A stretch of 64,000 nucleotides of DNA from Colwellia sp. 75C3 (lineage in GTDB: Bacteria; Pseudomonadota; Gammaproteobacteria; Enterobacterales; Alteromonadaceae): positions 186,001-250,000 of the forward strand of contig NZ_PJAU01000033.1 in NCBI RefSeq assembly GCF_002836255.1. Direction: 5' to 3'. Shown here one piece after another: positions 31,208 to 40,789 of the stretch. The stretch's first letter is position 1; every line of letters begins with the position of its first letter. The notes beneath the pieces were generated by a model, which was not told where the DNA came from, ran no database searches, and was given only the letters and a program-made list of their open reading frames with translations. Both the position numbers and the translations under genes were made by a program.

Positions 31208-31403
31208 CGGAAAAGCCTACCCTCTAAGTAATGAAACACATATTAGTGTCAGCTCAGCGTTAACGTTGCATTTTATTGAACCACAACAAAGTACCTTTGC
31301 CGTGGCGCTTAATGGTGATTTTGTCGGTAAATCAGATTACGACACGACCATGGTAAAAAATGGCGATAGCCTTGATGTATTACAACCTATTCAGGGAGGT
31401 TAA
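31191..31403 (+). CDS. thiS: sulfur carrier protein ThiS
   Basis: A 70-residue ubiquitin-fold protein starting [12 protein letters not shown] and ending in the required Gly-Gly (LQPIQGG), the site of adenylation and thiocarboxylation. AGGAG lies eight bases before ATG 31191, which decides this start over a longer frame from 31128. It passes sulfur to ThiG for thiazole formation. No thiF adenylyltransferase gene is adjacent. Confidence 0.95.
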   Translation: MNIHINGKAYPLSNETHISVSSALTLHFIEPQQSTFAVALNGDFVGKSDYDTTMVKNGDSLDVLQPIQGG

Positions 31404-31408
31404 GTTTA

Positions 31409-32203
31409 ATGTCATTGAATATCTACGGACAAAATTTGGATAGTCGTTTGCTCATTGGTAGTGCTTTATACCCATCACCACAAGTAATGAAACAAGCGAT
31501 TCTGGCCAGTGGTTCACAGGTGGTAACTCTGTCGTTGAAACGTCAAAATCCGGCAGAGCAAGCAGGTCAACAAATATGGTCTTACTTACAAGAAATCGTA
31601 ACCGAAGTGAACGGTCACTTACTGCCCAATACTGCTGGTTGTAGAACGGCGAAAGAAGCGGTAACACTGGCAAAAATGAGCCGTGAAATATTTAAAACCG
31701 ATTGGCTGAAGTTGGAAGTGATTGGCGATGATTACAATTTACAGCCCGATCCCATCGAATTACTGCATGCCGCTGAGCAGTTAATAAATGATGGCTTTAA
31801 AGTCTTACCGTATTGCACTGATGACCTCGTTTTATGCCAGCGCCTTTATGATTTAGGCTGTGAAGTTATTATGCCGTGGGCATCACCAATTGGTACTGGC
31901 AAAGGTTTGATGAATCCTTATAACTTAGAAACAATTCGTTTACGTTTACCTGATGCTACCTTGATATTAGATGCAGGTATCGGTAAACCTTCAGATGCGT
32001 GTTTAGCCATGGAAATGGGTTATGACGGTGTATTGCTTAATAGTGCTGTAGCGCTGGCGGATAATCCAGTATTGATGGCGAAAGCGTTTGGACAAGCGCT
32101 GCAAGCGGGGGAGCATGGCTATGTAGCGGGGATAATGCAGCAAAGACAAACAGCACATCCCAGCACGCCCACACTTGATACTCCATTTTGGCACCAAAAT
32201 TAA
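31409..32203 (+). CDS. thiG: thiazole synthase ThiG
   Basis: A 264-residue TIM-barrel enzyme with [19 protein letters not shown] at the start, the Schiff-base Lys in [11 protein letters not shown], and the phosphate-binding [28 protein letters not shown]. It joins deoxyxylulose phosphate, the ThiO-derived glycine imine and ThiS thiocarboxylate into the thiazole phosphate. It starts five bases after thiS. The usual GTGK in the N-terminal loop reads GSAL here, a small departure. Confidence 0.95.
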   Translation: MSLNIYGQNLDSRLLIGSALYPSPQVMKQAILASGSQVVTLSLKRQNPAEQAGQQIWSYLQEIVTEVNGHLLPNTAGCRTAKEAVTLAKMSREIFKTDWLKLEVIGDDYNLQPDPIELLHAAEQLINDGFKVLPYCTDDLVLCQRLYDLGCEVIMPWASPIGTGKGLMNPYNLETIRLRLPDATLILDAGIGKPSDACLAMEMGYDGVLLNSAVALADNPVLMAKAFGQALQAGEHGYVAGIMQQRQTAHPSTPTLDTPFWHQN

Positions 32204-32611
32204 ATTACTTATTGCTGTAATGCCAAATTAAGGCGTCAAAGGTACTCATTGACTAACGTCAACTCCGTGCAATTTCCTTGTAATTGGACATTACAACTTC
32301 AAGTAATGTAATTCACTTTAATAGTATGAAGCTCTTTATTTTAAGTAAAAAATATCGCCTAAAGCCATCTTTGTGCAAGTTATAGAGCATGGATACCCGA
32401 TCAGATACTTCGGGTATGACAATTCATCGTTGGTTATGTGTTAGGCATAAATGAGTTAGTACCATTATTTTATATCGTCACTCCCGTGGTGTCTTAATCG
32501 GACGTGGCATGGATGCTACTTGTTAGACAATGCAGGATGCATATTGTCCTGAGTCCATAGTGTTTTGGCTGTTAGGGTTCGTTGAAAGTAAATAATTCAG
32601 AGAATAATCAA
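32204..32611. repeat. gap inside the thi operon with two hairpin repeats
   Basis: About 400 bases without a gene between thiG and thiD-thiE. Bases 32216-32295 form an 80-base unit with imperfect inverted ends (TGTAATGCCAAATTAAGG and CCTTGTAATTGGACATTACA). Bases 32393-32417 hold ATACCCGA and TCGGGTAT around a nine-base loop. A GC-richer stretch follows (about 32478-32560). They look like interspersed intergenic repeats rather than a terminator, since no T-run follows. Confidence 0.5.
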
Positions 32612-34192
32612 ATGAAAACTGAACAACAAGTGTCAATCAAACCAATAATTTGGACTATCTCGGGTAGTGATTGCTCTGGTGGGGGAGGTATTGCTGCTGA
32701 TATTAAAACGGGTCATAGCTTAGGGGTTGAAGTTTGTCATCTTATTACCGCCAATACCGTACAAAATTCGCAGAAACTGCTGTCTGTTAATACCATATCG
32801 GTTGATATATTACAGCAACAAGCGGCGATATTAATTGATGACAAACCACCATCGGTCATCAAAATAGGTTTAGTGGCTAACGTTGAACAAGTGTTGTGGT
32901 TAGCTCAGTTACTTGAGCAATATAAACAGTTCATGCCTAACTTAATCAGTGTTTATGATCCCGTTGGTCAAGCGAGTGTAGGTGGCAGTTTTAGTACTAT
33001 TACTCTGGAACAGCTGACCCCATTATTACAGCAAGTTGATGTGATAACGCCTAACTTGATGGAAGCGAAAAGTTTAGCGAAATTAACTGATGAAACAGAT
33101 GTGGAAGTGCTGGCGAAAAGAATATTTAAAGACTTCGCTATTAACAGCATTATTGTTAAAGGTGGGCATAACCAAGGTGATGAAAAGTATTCGACAGATT
33201 ATTGTTATCATCAGTTAAATCAATTAAATGGCAAACAAGATAACCAAGATAAAACGCAAACAGCTATTAGTTACCAGTTAAGTGCCAAGCGTGTTGAAAG
33301 TCATTATAGTCATGGTGGCGGTTGTAGTTTTGCCACGGCATTATCCGCTTTCTTTGCTCAAGGTTACTTAGTTCGTGATGCTTTTACCTTAGCAAAAGCC
33401 TTTATCAGCGAAGGTTTAAAGGCTAGCAAGCAAGTAAGTCAATCATTCGGTCATCAATATTATGGTGCCTTTGAGCAACAAGGTTGGCCACGTAATGCTA
33501 AATTCTTCCCTAACATCAGTAGGCAATATCAAAATTTACCGGCATTTAACGCGTTAAACTTAGCAGGAAAAAAACTCGGCCTTTATCCCGTCATTGATTC
33601 ATTATATTGGCTCAAGCGATTATTACCGCTAGGATTAGAAATCATTCAGTTACGGGTGAAAAACCTTAGCGAAAACGAATTAGAACAAGTGATAATGAAA
33701 GCGGTGGAGCTGGCGAAAGACTACGGTACTCGCCTATTCATCAATGATTACTGGCAGTTGGCAATAAAACATGGCGCGTATGGCGTGCATATTGGTCAGG
33801 AAGATTTACAAGATGCTGATCTCACTGCAATTCAGCAATCAGGCATGCGTTTAGGTATCAGTACCCATGGTTGTTATGAATTTTTATTAGCACAGCAATT
33901 ACAGCCGTCTTATTTAGCTATTGGCGCAATTTTTCCCACCAAAACGAAAGACATGACCGGACAAATTCAAGGGTTAGATAACTTAAGGCAAGTTTTAGCG
34001 TTGCGACCTGAAAACAATGAGCTACAAATACCCGTAGTGGCTATTGGTGGTATAAGCCTAGAACGTGCAACAGAAGTTGTCGAAACAGGCGTAGAGAGCA
34101 TTGCAGTAGTTACCGCGATAACTGAAGCGGAAGACTCTTATGGCATGTTACCTGAGCAGGCAGTCGTTAAGTTGCAAGCCATCATTAACTAA
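32612..34192 (+). CDS. thiDE: fused HMP-P kinase / thiamine phosphate synthase (ThiD-ThiE)
   Basis: About 526 residues. The N-terminal half is a ThiD-type ribokinase-fold kinase (TISGSDCSGGGGIAADIKTG, TPNLMEAKSLA, SHYSHGGGCSFATALSAFFA). The C-terminal 205 residues are ThiE (GLEIIQLRVKNLSENEL, RLFINDYWQLAIKHGAYGVHIGQEDL, YLAIGAIFPTKTK, IPVVAIGGISLERATEV). The fusion phosphorylates the pyrimidine and then couples it to the thiazole phosphate. ATG 32612 is chosen, though an in-frame TTG at 32582 follows a TAGGG and cannot be excluded. The repeat-filled gap separates it from thiG, so it may have its own promoter. Confidence 0.92.
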   Translation: MKTEQQVSIKPIIWTISGSDCSGGGGIAADIKTGHSLGVEVCHLITANTVQNSQKLLSVNTISVDILQQQAAILIDDKPPSVIKIGLVANVEQVLWLAQLLEQYKQFMPNLISVYDPVGQASVGGSFSTITLEQLTPLLQQVDVITPNLMEAKSLAKLTDETDVEVLAKRIFKDFAINSIIVKGGHNQGDEKYSTDYCYHQLNQLNGKQDNQDKTQTAISYQLSAKRVESHYSHGGGCSFATALSAFFAQGYLVRDAFTLAKAFISEGLKASKQVSQSFGHQYYGAFEQQGWPRNAKFFPNISRQYQNLPAFNALNLAGKKLGLYPVIDSLYWLKRLLPLGLEIIQLRVKNLSENELEQVIMKAVELAKDYGTRLFINDYWQLAIKHGAYGVHIGQEDLQDADLTAIQQSGMRLGISTHGCYEFLLAQQLQPSYLAIGAIFPTKTKDMTGQIQGLDNLRQVLALRPENNELQIPVVAIGGISLERATEVVETGVESIAVVTAITEAEDSYGMLPEQAVVKLQAIIN

Positions 34193-34212
34193 TAACTAGA
34201 GGGTTAGGTAGC

Positions 34213-34677
34213 ATGATGAAATTTTTAGAAAATAGGATCCCGCCACCTTTAGTGGCGATACTCATTGCCGCTGGCATGTGGTACTTAAGTACATTAACAC
34301 CGGTAATTTTATTAACGAGTACAATAAAAATAACCTTGGTTATCACCTTTATTATTGCAGGTATATTTTTTGCACTTTCTGGCGCTATTTCTTTTCGATT
34401 AGCTAAAACTACGGTTAACCCACTAAAACCTGATACGGCCAGTGCTTTGGTGACCTCAGGTATTTATCAATTTACCCGTAATCCTATGTATGTTGGCTTC
34501 GTTGCATTTTTATTGGCTTGGACAAGCTATTTAGGCTCTGGGTGGGCAGTTGCTTTAATTATCTTGTATATGGCTTATATTCAACGTTTTCAGATAACCC
34601 CTGAAGAAAGAGCATTAACAACATTATTTAAAGATGAATTTATAGAATATAAAAAGCAGGTTCGAACTTGGTTATAA
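34213..34677 (+). CDS. isoprenylcysteine/phospholipid methyltransferase family membrane protein
   Basis: A 154-residue protein with four or five hydrophobic segments and the ICMT/PEMT C-terminal signature: TSGIYQFTRNPMYVGFVAFLLAW, then EERALTTLFKDEFIEYKKQVRTWL. Members bind S-adenosylmethionine through the RNPMY and E-E region and methylate membrane-bound substrates. The bacterial substrate is unknown. It starts 20 bases after thiD-thiE, so it may be co-transcribed. Confidence 0.85.
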   Translation: MMKFLENRIPPPLVAILIAAGMWYLSTLTPVILLTSTIKITLVITFIIAGIFFALSGAISFRLAKTTVNPLKPDTASALVTSGIYQFTRNPMYVGFVAFLLAWTSYLGSGWAVALIILYMAYIQRFQITPEERALTTLFKDEFIEYKKQVRTWL

Positions 34678-34726
34678 CTAATGTTGGACAGGTATTTTCA
34701 AGGTGAACAAGTAAAAGCAAGATAGA

Positions 34727-34755
34727 CTGGGGAATATCACTTGGTAATTCCCCAG
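34727..34755. terminator. bidirectional hairpin between convergent genes
   Basis: CTGGGGAAT and ATTCCCCAG form a perfect nine-base stem with an 11-base loop between the convergent methyltransferase and carbonic anhydrase genes. The T-runs on either side are weak. Confidence 0.65.
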
Positions 34756-34779
34756 TAAAAGGTTTCAGTTATTTTTATA

Positions 34780-35631
34780 CTAGTTTGCAGAAAGTAACTT
34801 AGGGTTAGTTACTAGGTTTCTTACACCGTGAGCGTGATCTTCGTTAAAGGTATTACCTTTACACCAGTCACCAACGGTTTCAATACTCACTTTGGTAACT
34901 TGTGGTCGAACACTCCAGCTAACTTGGAATGGAGAACCTTTTTCATTATAGCCAGGGCCTGTCGTTGAACCAGTATATTGTACTGGCGTACCCATATTAC
35001 TTGGAATGTTTAATGCTTGCTGATAGCCATTATTCACACCATGCTTGGTCAGTGTATTAAAGTCTAATGCATTTTTATCATTCACTAATACCATTACTTG
35101 TGTTTCAACACGTAGTTGTGGGTTACCAATAGCATCACTTAAACAAGCACCTAACGTTGGACCAGGAGTTACTTGAGCAGAAGAGTGAACAAAATGCACT
35201 TCGATAGTGTCACCCGAATTTAAAGCACCGTGTTTGCTAGGGCAAACAGCAGCTTTAGTGTTTTTTGTTTCTTGTGAAGTCAACTTGCCTGAGTATACAT
35301 AACCTGTTTGAAAGCCATGTCCATCACCATTACCTGCATATTTAGCAAACTCACCACCTTTATGCTCAGCATTTTTATGGAAGTGGATATTGCAAAGATT
35401 CATTTCTGTATAGGCAGGTGCTGAATTAAAAGCACGTGTGTTTACACCACTAATAACATCGATATCACGAGGTGATTGTGGGCCAAAGCCTTTGCCATCA
35501 GTATTTGCTTCTAACATAGCACGTTGCTTTTCGATAACGCTATTTGAAACGTTGTCGTGACCGCTACCAGCAAGAACTGTTAATGGCACTAATGTCGTGG
35601 CGATAGCCAATGCAATCATATTTTTTTTCAT
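34780..35631 (-). CDS. delta-class carbonic anhydrase-like periplasmic protein
   Basis: A 283-residue protein with a signal peptide ending near VLAGSGHD. The zinc site pattern is NLCNIHFHKNAEHKGGEF (two His on one strand, then the Glu-His region) and TIEVHFVHSS (third His), the same logic as the alpha and delta carbonic anhydrases. PQSPRDID resembles the QSP segment near the N-terminus. Four Cys suggest disulfides. It would hydrate CO2 in the periplasm. I assign the delta class from the overall pattern. Divergent from the lipoate ligase-like gene across a 490-base gap. Confidence 0.78.
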   Translation of the reverse strand: MKKNMIALAIATTLVPLTVLAGSGHDNVSNSVIEKQRAMLEANTDGKGFGPQSPRDIDVISGVNTRAFNSAPAYTEMNLCNIHFHKNAEHKGGEFAKYAGNGDGHGFQTGYVYSGKLTSQETKNTKAAVCPSKHGALNSGDTIEVHFVHSSAQVTPGPTLGACLSDAIGNPQLRVETQVMVLVNDKNALDFNTLTKHGVNNGYQQALNIPSNMGTPVQYTGSTTGPGYNEKGSPFQVSWSVRPQVTKVSIETVGDWCKGNTFNEDHAHGVRNLVTNPKLLSAN

Positions 35632-36125
35632 ATTTTACTCTTAAGGTTATTGATTAACTGGTTACTTACGGCAAATTAGTTAAATATTTATTACATCGTA
35701 CGGTCAGTGTATGAAAATAAATCTACTTATCATTCTTGTTATATAGCTTGCTAATAGCAAAACTACAAGCCTGACTTTCTCTCTTATTGTATGAAAGTGC
35801 AATGTTTGGCTTTGTTTTTATTGATTTTTACCATAAGTTGATATCGAGCATGCTACAGTAAAATTGGGGGGCAGGCCTCTACACACCACGTTTAATATGT
35901 TAATAATTGTAATCGGTAGTGTGGGTTATGTAATTATTTTTTAATAAATCAATATTAGTAACTTGATATGATTAATTTTTTTAGTGCTAATTGGCAGAAA
36001 TAATTTAAGGGCCGTTAATCGTTAACATGAGCTATGGATGTGCCTTGTCGATAATTTAATTGCTGAATCATTATAGTTGAGCTTAAAATACAGAGACAAG
36101 ATTACCGTCAGTATAAGAAGTGAAT
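35632..36125. other. divergent intergenic region, nothing recognised
   Basis: About 490 bases between the divergent carbonic anhydrase and ligase-like genes. It must hold both promoters. I found no frame, operator dyad or repeat that I could support. Confidence 0.4.
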
Positions 36126-36833
36126 ATGAGCCGTAATAAACTCCTGCGTTATAAACAAAGTTCTGTCGCTAAGGTATTTGATAAAGAAACTGAGCTTATT
36201 GCGCAAATTCAAGCGGATGAATTTAAGCAATGTTTAATGCTGTGGCAAGCTAATGAGCCTACCTTGGTATTACCTGCAGGTAAAAAATGGCCGGAATCAG
36301 ATGTACTTAAAGCTGGTTTATTGGTGGACGAATGGCAGCTACATTCGCGTAAAACGGGTGGTGCTCCCGTACCGCAATGTCCAGGTATTATAAATTTATC
36401 TCATCTGTATCTTTGGTCAAAAGAGACTCCTTATTCAATCCCCCAAGCCTACGAAAATTTATGCACAGTATTACATGGTTTTTTCCGTCAGTTTAACCTC
36501 GTTAGCCAAGCGCATGCGACAGAGTTCTCTTATTGTGATGGTGATTACAATATTAATATTAACGGTAAAAAAATAGTGGGTACTGCTCAGCGGGTGATAT
36601 TAAAAAAAGGTGGTGGCAAGATAGTGTTGGCGCAAGCCTTTATTCTTATTGATGTGTTACTCGATGAGATAATAAAACCGGTTAACTTATGTTATCAACT
36701 GTCTGATAAAACGGAGCGGGTACAAGCGCAGGTTCATACTGCGCTTTTTGAAAATATTACCGAACGACCTACAATAGATCAGCTCTATCAGCAGTTAACT
36801 CAAGCTTTTGTCGATAGTGCTTTATACCCATAA
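36126..36833 (+). CDS. lipoate-protein ligase A-like (BPL/LPL fold)
   Basis: About 235 residues. The fold signatures are HSRKTGGAPVPQCPGIINLSHLY (the RxxGGxxV...G.lN.S loop of lipoate/biotin ligases) and YNININGKKIVGTAQRVILKKGG (the K-i-x-G-t-A-Q motif with catalytic Lys). The protein is shorter than E. coli LplA and lacks the C-terminal accessory domain, so it may be an amidotransferase-type or scavenging ligase. ATG 36126 with AGAAG upstream is preferred over GTG 36120. Confidence 0.8.
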   Translation: MSRNKLLRYKQSSVAKVFDKETELIAQIQADEFKQCLMLWQANEPTLVLPAGKKWPESDVLKAGLLVDEWQLHSRKTGGAPVPQCPGIINLSHLYLWSKETPYSIPQAYENLCTVLHGFFRQFNLVSQAHATEFSYCDGDYNININGKKIVGTAQRVILKKGGGKIVLAQAFILIDVLLDEIIKPVNLCYQLSDKTERVQAQVHTALFENITERPTIDQLYQQLTQAFVDSALYP

Positions 36834-36893
36834 AACAGATAACAATAAAGACTGCCATATCAAAGCGATATAAATACGGGAGGTAAGTATTAT

Positions 36894-37481
36894 CTAACTA
36901 GCACTTTTTAATTGCAGATAAAGGTCGGCAAACTTAACGCGCTTTTTGTAACCTTTGAAAAAGTGTTTATGAATAACATTACCCTTGCTATCAATGACAA
37001 CTACACCAGGATAAGGGATACCGTAATGATCACTGTCTGCAGCATATTCTTCATTAACAATATCGTAGGCCAGCATTGTTTGTACTTTCTGGTCAGAAAG
37101 TAATGGGTAACTTATACTTTTTTGCTGAGTAAAGGTTTTCAAAATATCAGTATTATCATAAGAAATAGCCGCTAAGCCGTAACCTAAGGTAGTAAATTGT
37201 TCAGCATGATTATTCAATTCTATTAGGTGCTTCTTACAAAAAGGACACCAATCGGCAGAGCGAAAAAATAAAATAATCAGCCCTTTATCACCACTGAGTT
37301 GTTTGATTTTAACTGGCTGCTTTAGCGTATTAATTACAGATATTTCAGGTGCTTGTTCACCAAGGGCTGGACCGACATCAATGTTGGCATTAGCGAAGGC
37401 GTTATTAGCGAGTAACAACAGCATCGAAAAAAGTGATATTGCTATGTTTTTCTTTATGGTTAAGTTTTTGATGTTCTTCAT
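36894..37481 (-). CDS. exported peroxiredoxin/redoxin (AhpC-TSA fold)
   Basis: A 195-residue protein with an N-terminal signal or anchor (ISLFSMLLLLANNAFA). The thioredoxin-like domain carries LFFRSADWCPFCKKHLIEL (CxxC) and VVVIDSKGNVIHKHFFKGY. Family members reduce peroxides or act as thiol reductants in the periplasm. The CPFC arrangement is closer to a bacterioferritin-comigratory or TlpA-like redoxin than to typical two-Cys AhpC. It is convergent with the ligase-like gene. Confidence 0.82.
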   Translation of the reverse strand: MKNIKNLTIKKNIAISLFSMLLLLANNAFANANIDVGPALGEQAPEISVINTLKQPVKIKQLSGDKGLIILFFRSADWCPFCKKHLIELNNHAEQFTTLGYGLAAISYDNTDILKTFTQQKSISYPLLSDQKVQTMLAYDIVNEEYAADSDHYGIPYPGVVVIDSKGNVIHKHFFKGYKKRVKFADLYLQLKSAS

Positions 37482-37600
37482 TGGTGTAACGGTCTTTTAT
37501 GGATTCTGAATTAAAAGACCGTGTGATGAAGTAAAAATTTCAATATAAATTAACGCTATTTTTATTTAATAAACTTAGCTCAACATTTCATTACCGCGTT

Positions 37601-40414
37601 TTAACCCAACCACTTATTTAAAAGGGCTTTAGCGGCTTCTTTTTCAGGGAAAACTTGTTCACTATCTATCGCTTCAATTAAATATTTCTTAGCTTCTACT
37701 TTTCTTGATAGCGCGTATAAAGTCACTGCAATGTGATATTTCACTTCAGCATTATCAAAGTCTGTCGTGAGTGCTAAACGAAATAAGGCAATGGCTTGTT
37801 TATGTTCGCCCATTCGGCTTTTAATCCAAGCAAGCGTATCAATAATAACAACATTTTCAGGCAAGTAATCATAGGCTTGTTGGGCATACTGTTTGGCTTT
37901 TTTGGTATTACCCAAGGTAAATTCAACACTGGCGGCATTATTTAATAAAATAGGTAATGGGCCATATTTTTTCATCAGTTCTTGGTAATAGTCAGCAGAT
38001 TTTTGTATTTGTTCACTGCCTTTATAGCTATCAGCTAAAGCGATAGCCACTAACATATCATTAGGATATTTCTTTAACCAATTTTGTAGTGGCCTTATCA
38101 CTCTACTTTGTTTGTCCATAAGTCTGTAACTACGATACAAGCCAAGGATCGCTTGTTTTTGATCTGACTTTTTTAAAGCTTGCTGATAATAATTAATGGA
38201 CTGTTTGCTATCCCCTAGCGCAAGGTACAAATCGCCTTTGAGTACTAAAGGTAAACTGGTTTTTTGGGTAATATCAGCGATGGATGAAATCAAACTTAAT
38301 GAAAATGACTCATTTTTGTTTTTGATGGTTAGATTGACTAGTCCGAGATAAGCAGGCAAGTACTTATCATCAGCGATAATGGCTTTTTTATAAGACTTTA
38401 TCGCGCCAGTATTATCTCTCGCTTTTAGTTGCGCCTTAGCTAGTACAATAAACGCTTTCGGCTTTTTACGCGATTTTTCAACATAATCTCTTAAGGCTAA
38501 AACCGCTTGCGGATGTTTATTTTGTTGTTGATATAACTTGGCGATAGTTAATAACGCTTGTGGCTGTTTTGGATTTAAACCAATGAATACATCGACTAAA
38601 TCAATCGCTTCATCAAGTTTGTTTTGCTTAGCTAATATTCGGCTTAACTTTAGTACCACATAAAAATCATTCGGGTTTTGTGCATGTGATTTTTGTATCC
38701 AAATCAGCGCGTTGTCAATATCTTTCTTGAATAGGTAACTGTCTGATATTTCTGTCATCAACAAGATGTTTTTATCAAATAGTGCTAATTTAGTTTGTAA
38801 AAATAGCAGTGCTTTATCAAAGTCACCGGCTATATTATCCATACGTGCTAAATGCACCATAGCAATAATATTACTGTCGTTTAATGTCAATGCTTGTTCA
38901 AATGCAGTTCTGGCTTCAGGTATTTGCCTATTTAAGCCATAGAGCATACCAAGGCGCTGTTGGAAAAAACTATTTTGTGGAAACTCAGTGATTAACGACT
39001 TCGCAATATTAATAGCTGAAGAATATTTTTTAGTGTTTTGGTATGAATCAATAAGCAGTAGCTTGATTTGTGTGCCATTAATTTCATTGTCTTTAATCGC
39101 AGACAGGGCTTCGATTGCTGATTGGTAGTCACCTGATTGCATTTTACTGCGTGCTAGATTACTGACGCTTACCGTCGAATTTGGGTAGCTATCTACCACC
39201 TTTTCAAAATAAAACTGTGCTTTAACGCTGTCTTCTAATTGTAAGTAAGTCAAACCGAGTAAAGTGAGAATGTCAGGATTACCAGGACGTGCAACATTGG
39301 TTTTGGTCAATAGATGTCGTGCAGAATTTAAATCACCTTGCTCGATTTCAATACTGGCCAACATACGCACACTATCAATATCAAATTCAACATAGTTTAG
39401 GTAATAACTCAGGTAGCGATGCGCATCATTTAAGTTACCAAATTGAAAATTAGTGAGTCCCGCTAAAAAATAATAATCAGGGGTGTTTTTCATCACCTCA
39501 GGTGGAACGGCTGATAAAGTGGCAATAACTTCTGTTAATTTATTATTATCTGAAGTGCCATTTTTGTTATCACTACTAGGTAAGCTAACATTGATGATAG
39601 CTTTTAAATAACCGGCTCTAGGTTCGTTGGGGATTTCAGCAAGTATATAATCTACATGAGGAACCGCTTGTTGATATTCTTTCAGTTCAATATGCAGCAT
39701 GGCTTTGGTTAATCGCGCTGATAGATGTTTTTCATTAATCTTTAGTGCTTTATCAATCGCCAATAACGCACCTTGGCGATCGCCTAACCGGTGTAAAATT
39801 TTAGACTTTAATACCCAACCATTAATGAAAGGTTTAACACTCGTTAGTGATAAATCAATATAAGTGAGTGCTTGATTAACGTTTGATTCTTGCAGAGCGA
39901 TTTGTGCTCTTCCTAACAAAGCAATTTGGTTTTTAGGTTGTAAACTCAGTGCACTAATAAAGGCTTTGTCAGCTAATTTATATTGTTTTTTACCAATATA
40001 AGCTTGGCCTCTAATGAGTAATAATTCGCTTTCTATTTTCTCGTTACGTTGCCCTAACTTAGCTATTTTTAACGCTTTATCATATTGCCCTTGTAAGACA
40101 TAAGCTTGCCCATACAAAGTAATTAATCGGTCATCATCGACCTTGCCATCTTTTGCTCTGTCTAACTCTATTTGTGCGGCAGAGCCATTGCCTTGTGTAA
40201 TAAGTATTTGCGCCATTAAAACCCTAGATGGCATATGGGCAGGGTCTTCTTGAATAATATTTTTTAAATGGATAACGGCACTAGCAAACTCTTCATTTTG
40301 AAAAGCGATTAAGGCTTGTTCATAACTGTCATTAAGTTTTTCGTTAGCAAGTATTGAAGAGGAAATGAACAATAATGAGAGTAGGGAAGCACGTAAGCTA
40401 TTTTTTATATTCAT
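37601..40414 (-). CDS. prsT: PEP-CTERM system TPR-repeat protein PrsT
   Basis: A 937-residue secreted protein with an N-terminal signal peptide (LLSLLFISSSILA) and about 20 tetratricopeptide repeats along its whole length, for example YEQALIAFQNEEFASAVIHL and AKQYAQQAYDYLPENVVIIDTLAWI. Length and repeat pattern match PrsT, which co-occurs with exosortase/PEP-CTERM systems and exopolysaccharide loci. The exact role of PrsT is unknown. There is no lipobox Cys, although many relatives are lipoproteins. It is divergent from a PEP-CTERM protein gene, supporting the assignment. Confidence 0.85.
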   Translation of the reverse strand: MNIKNSLRASLLSLLFISSSILANEKLNDSYEQALIAFQNEEFASAVIHLKNIIQEDPAHMPSRVLMAQILITQGNGSAAQIELDRAKDGKVDDDRLITLYGQAYVLQGQYDKALKIAKLGQRNEKIESELLLIRGQAYIGKKQYKLADKAFISALSLQPKNQIALLGRAQIALQESNVNQALTYIDLSLTSVKPFINGWVLKSKILHRLGDRQGALLAIDKALKINEKHLSARLTKAMLHIELKEYQQAVPHVDYILAEIPNEPRAGYLKAIINVSLPSSDNKNGTSDNNKLTEVIATLSAVPPEVMKNTPDYYFLAGLTNFQFGNLNDAHRYLSYYLNYVEFDIDSVRMLASIEIEQGDLNSARHLLTKTNVARPGNPDILTLLGLTYLQLEDSVKAQFYFEKVVDSYPNSTVSVSNLARSKMQSGDYQSAIEALSAIKDNEINGTQIKLLLIDSYQNTKKYSSAINIAKSLITEFPQNSFFQQRLGMLYGLNRQIPEARTAFEQALTLNDSNIIAMVHLARMDNIAGDFDKALLFLQTKLALFDKNILLMTEISDSYLFKKDIDNALIWIQKSHAQNPNDFYVVLKLSRILAKQNKLDEAIDLVDVFIGLNPKQPQALLTIAKLYQQQNKHPQAVLALRDYVEKSRKKPKAFIVLAKAQLKARDNTGAIKSYKKAIIADDKYLPAYLGLVNLTIKNKNESFSLSLISSIADITQKTSLPLVLKGDLYLALGDSKQSINYYQQALKKSDQKQAILGLYRSYRLMDKQSRVIRPLQNWLKKYPNDMLVAIALADSYKGSEQIQKSADYYQELMKKYGPLPILLNNAASVEFTLGNTKKAKQYAQQAYDYLPENVVIIDTLAWIKSRMGEHKQAIALFRLALTTDFDNAEVKYHIAVTLYALSRKVEAKKYLIEAIDSEQVFPEKEAAKALLNKWLG

Positions 40415-40577
40415 GTTATACCGATTTTAATGATGTGTTTCTGTATGACGACAATGATGTTTGATCTTACCAAAAAGCTAAATCGAATAAGAATAGATAG
40501 CAAAACAGTGGCAGATATAGAGCGATAAAATAGTAACACTGATAGTTACTTAGTTGATAAATATTTATCTTAAAATT

Positions 40578-40614
40578 GACGTTAAAGCTTCTCTCTTTAA
40601 TGTCAGTTTTTTTT
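40578..40614 (+). terminator. Rho-independent terminator with no gene upstream
   Basis: GACGTTAAAG pairs with CTTTAATGTC (one G-U) around a seven-base loop and is followed by AG and eight T. It is a good plus-strand terminator, yet no plus-strand gene precedes it in the 163 bases after the divergent prsT start. It may end a small RNA or an upstream leader. Confidence 0.65.
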
Positions 40615-40690
40615 ACAGTAGGTTACTTTACTCTACTGTATTAGCAACGTAATATAGCTAAGGTGTTGTTATATGGCGACAATGAAATAG

Positions 40691-40706
40691 TGGAACAATA
40701 ATTGCT
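40691..40706 (+). promoter_or_regulatory. candidate sigma-54 promoter of the PEP-CTERM gene
   Basis: TGGAACAATAATTGCT has the invariant GG and GC with the exact 10-base spacing of the -24/-12 class (TGG-N9-TTGCW). The start codon lies about 85 bases downstream. In studied PEP-CTERM systems the genes are activated by the sigma-54 regulator PrsR, so the site fits its context. Confidence 0.75.
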
Positions 40707-40789
40707 TGTAATCAGGGTAATTAGTGGTGAATGCTAATATAAGCAGTTCATCCACTCTCTTCAATTTGAAAGTGATAACGTATAAGACT

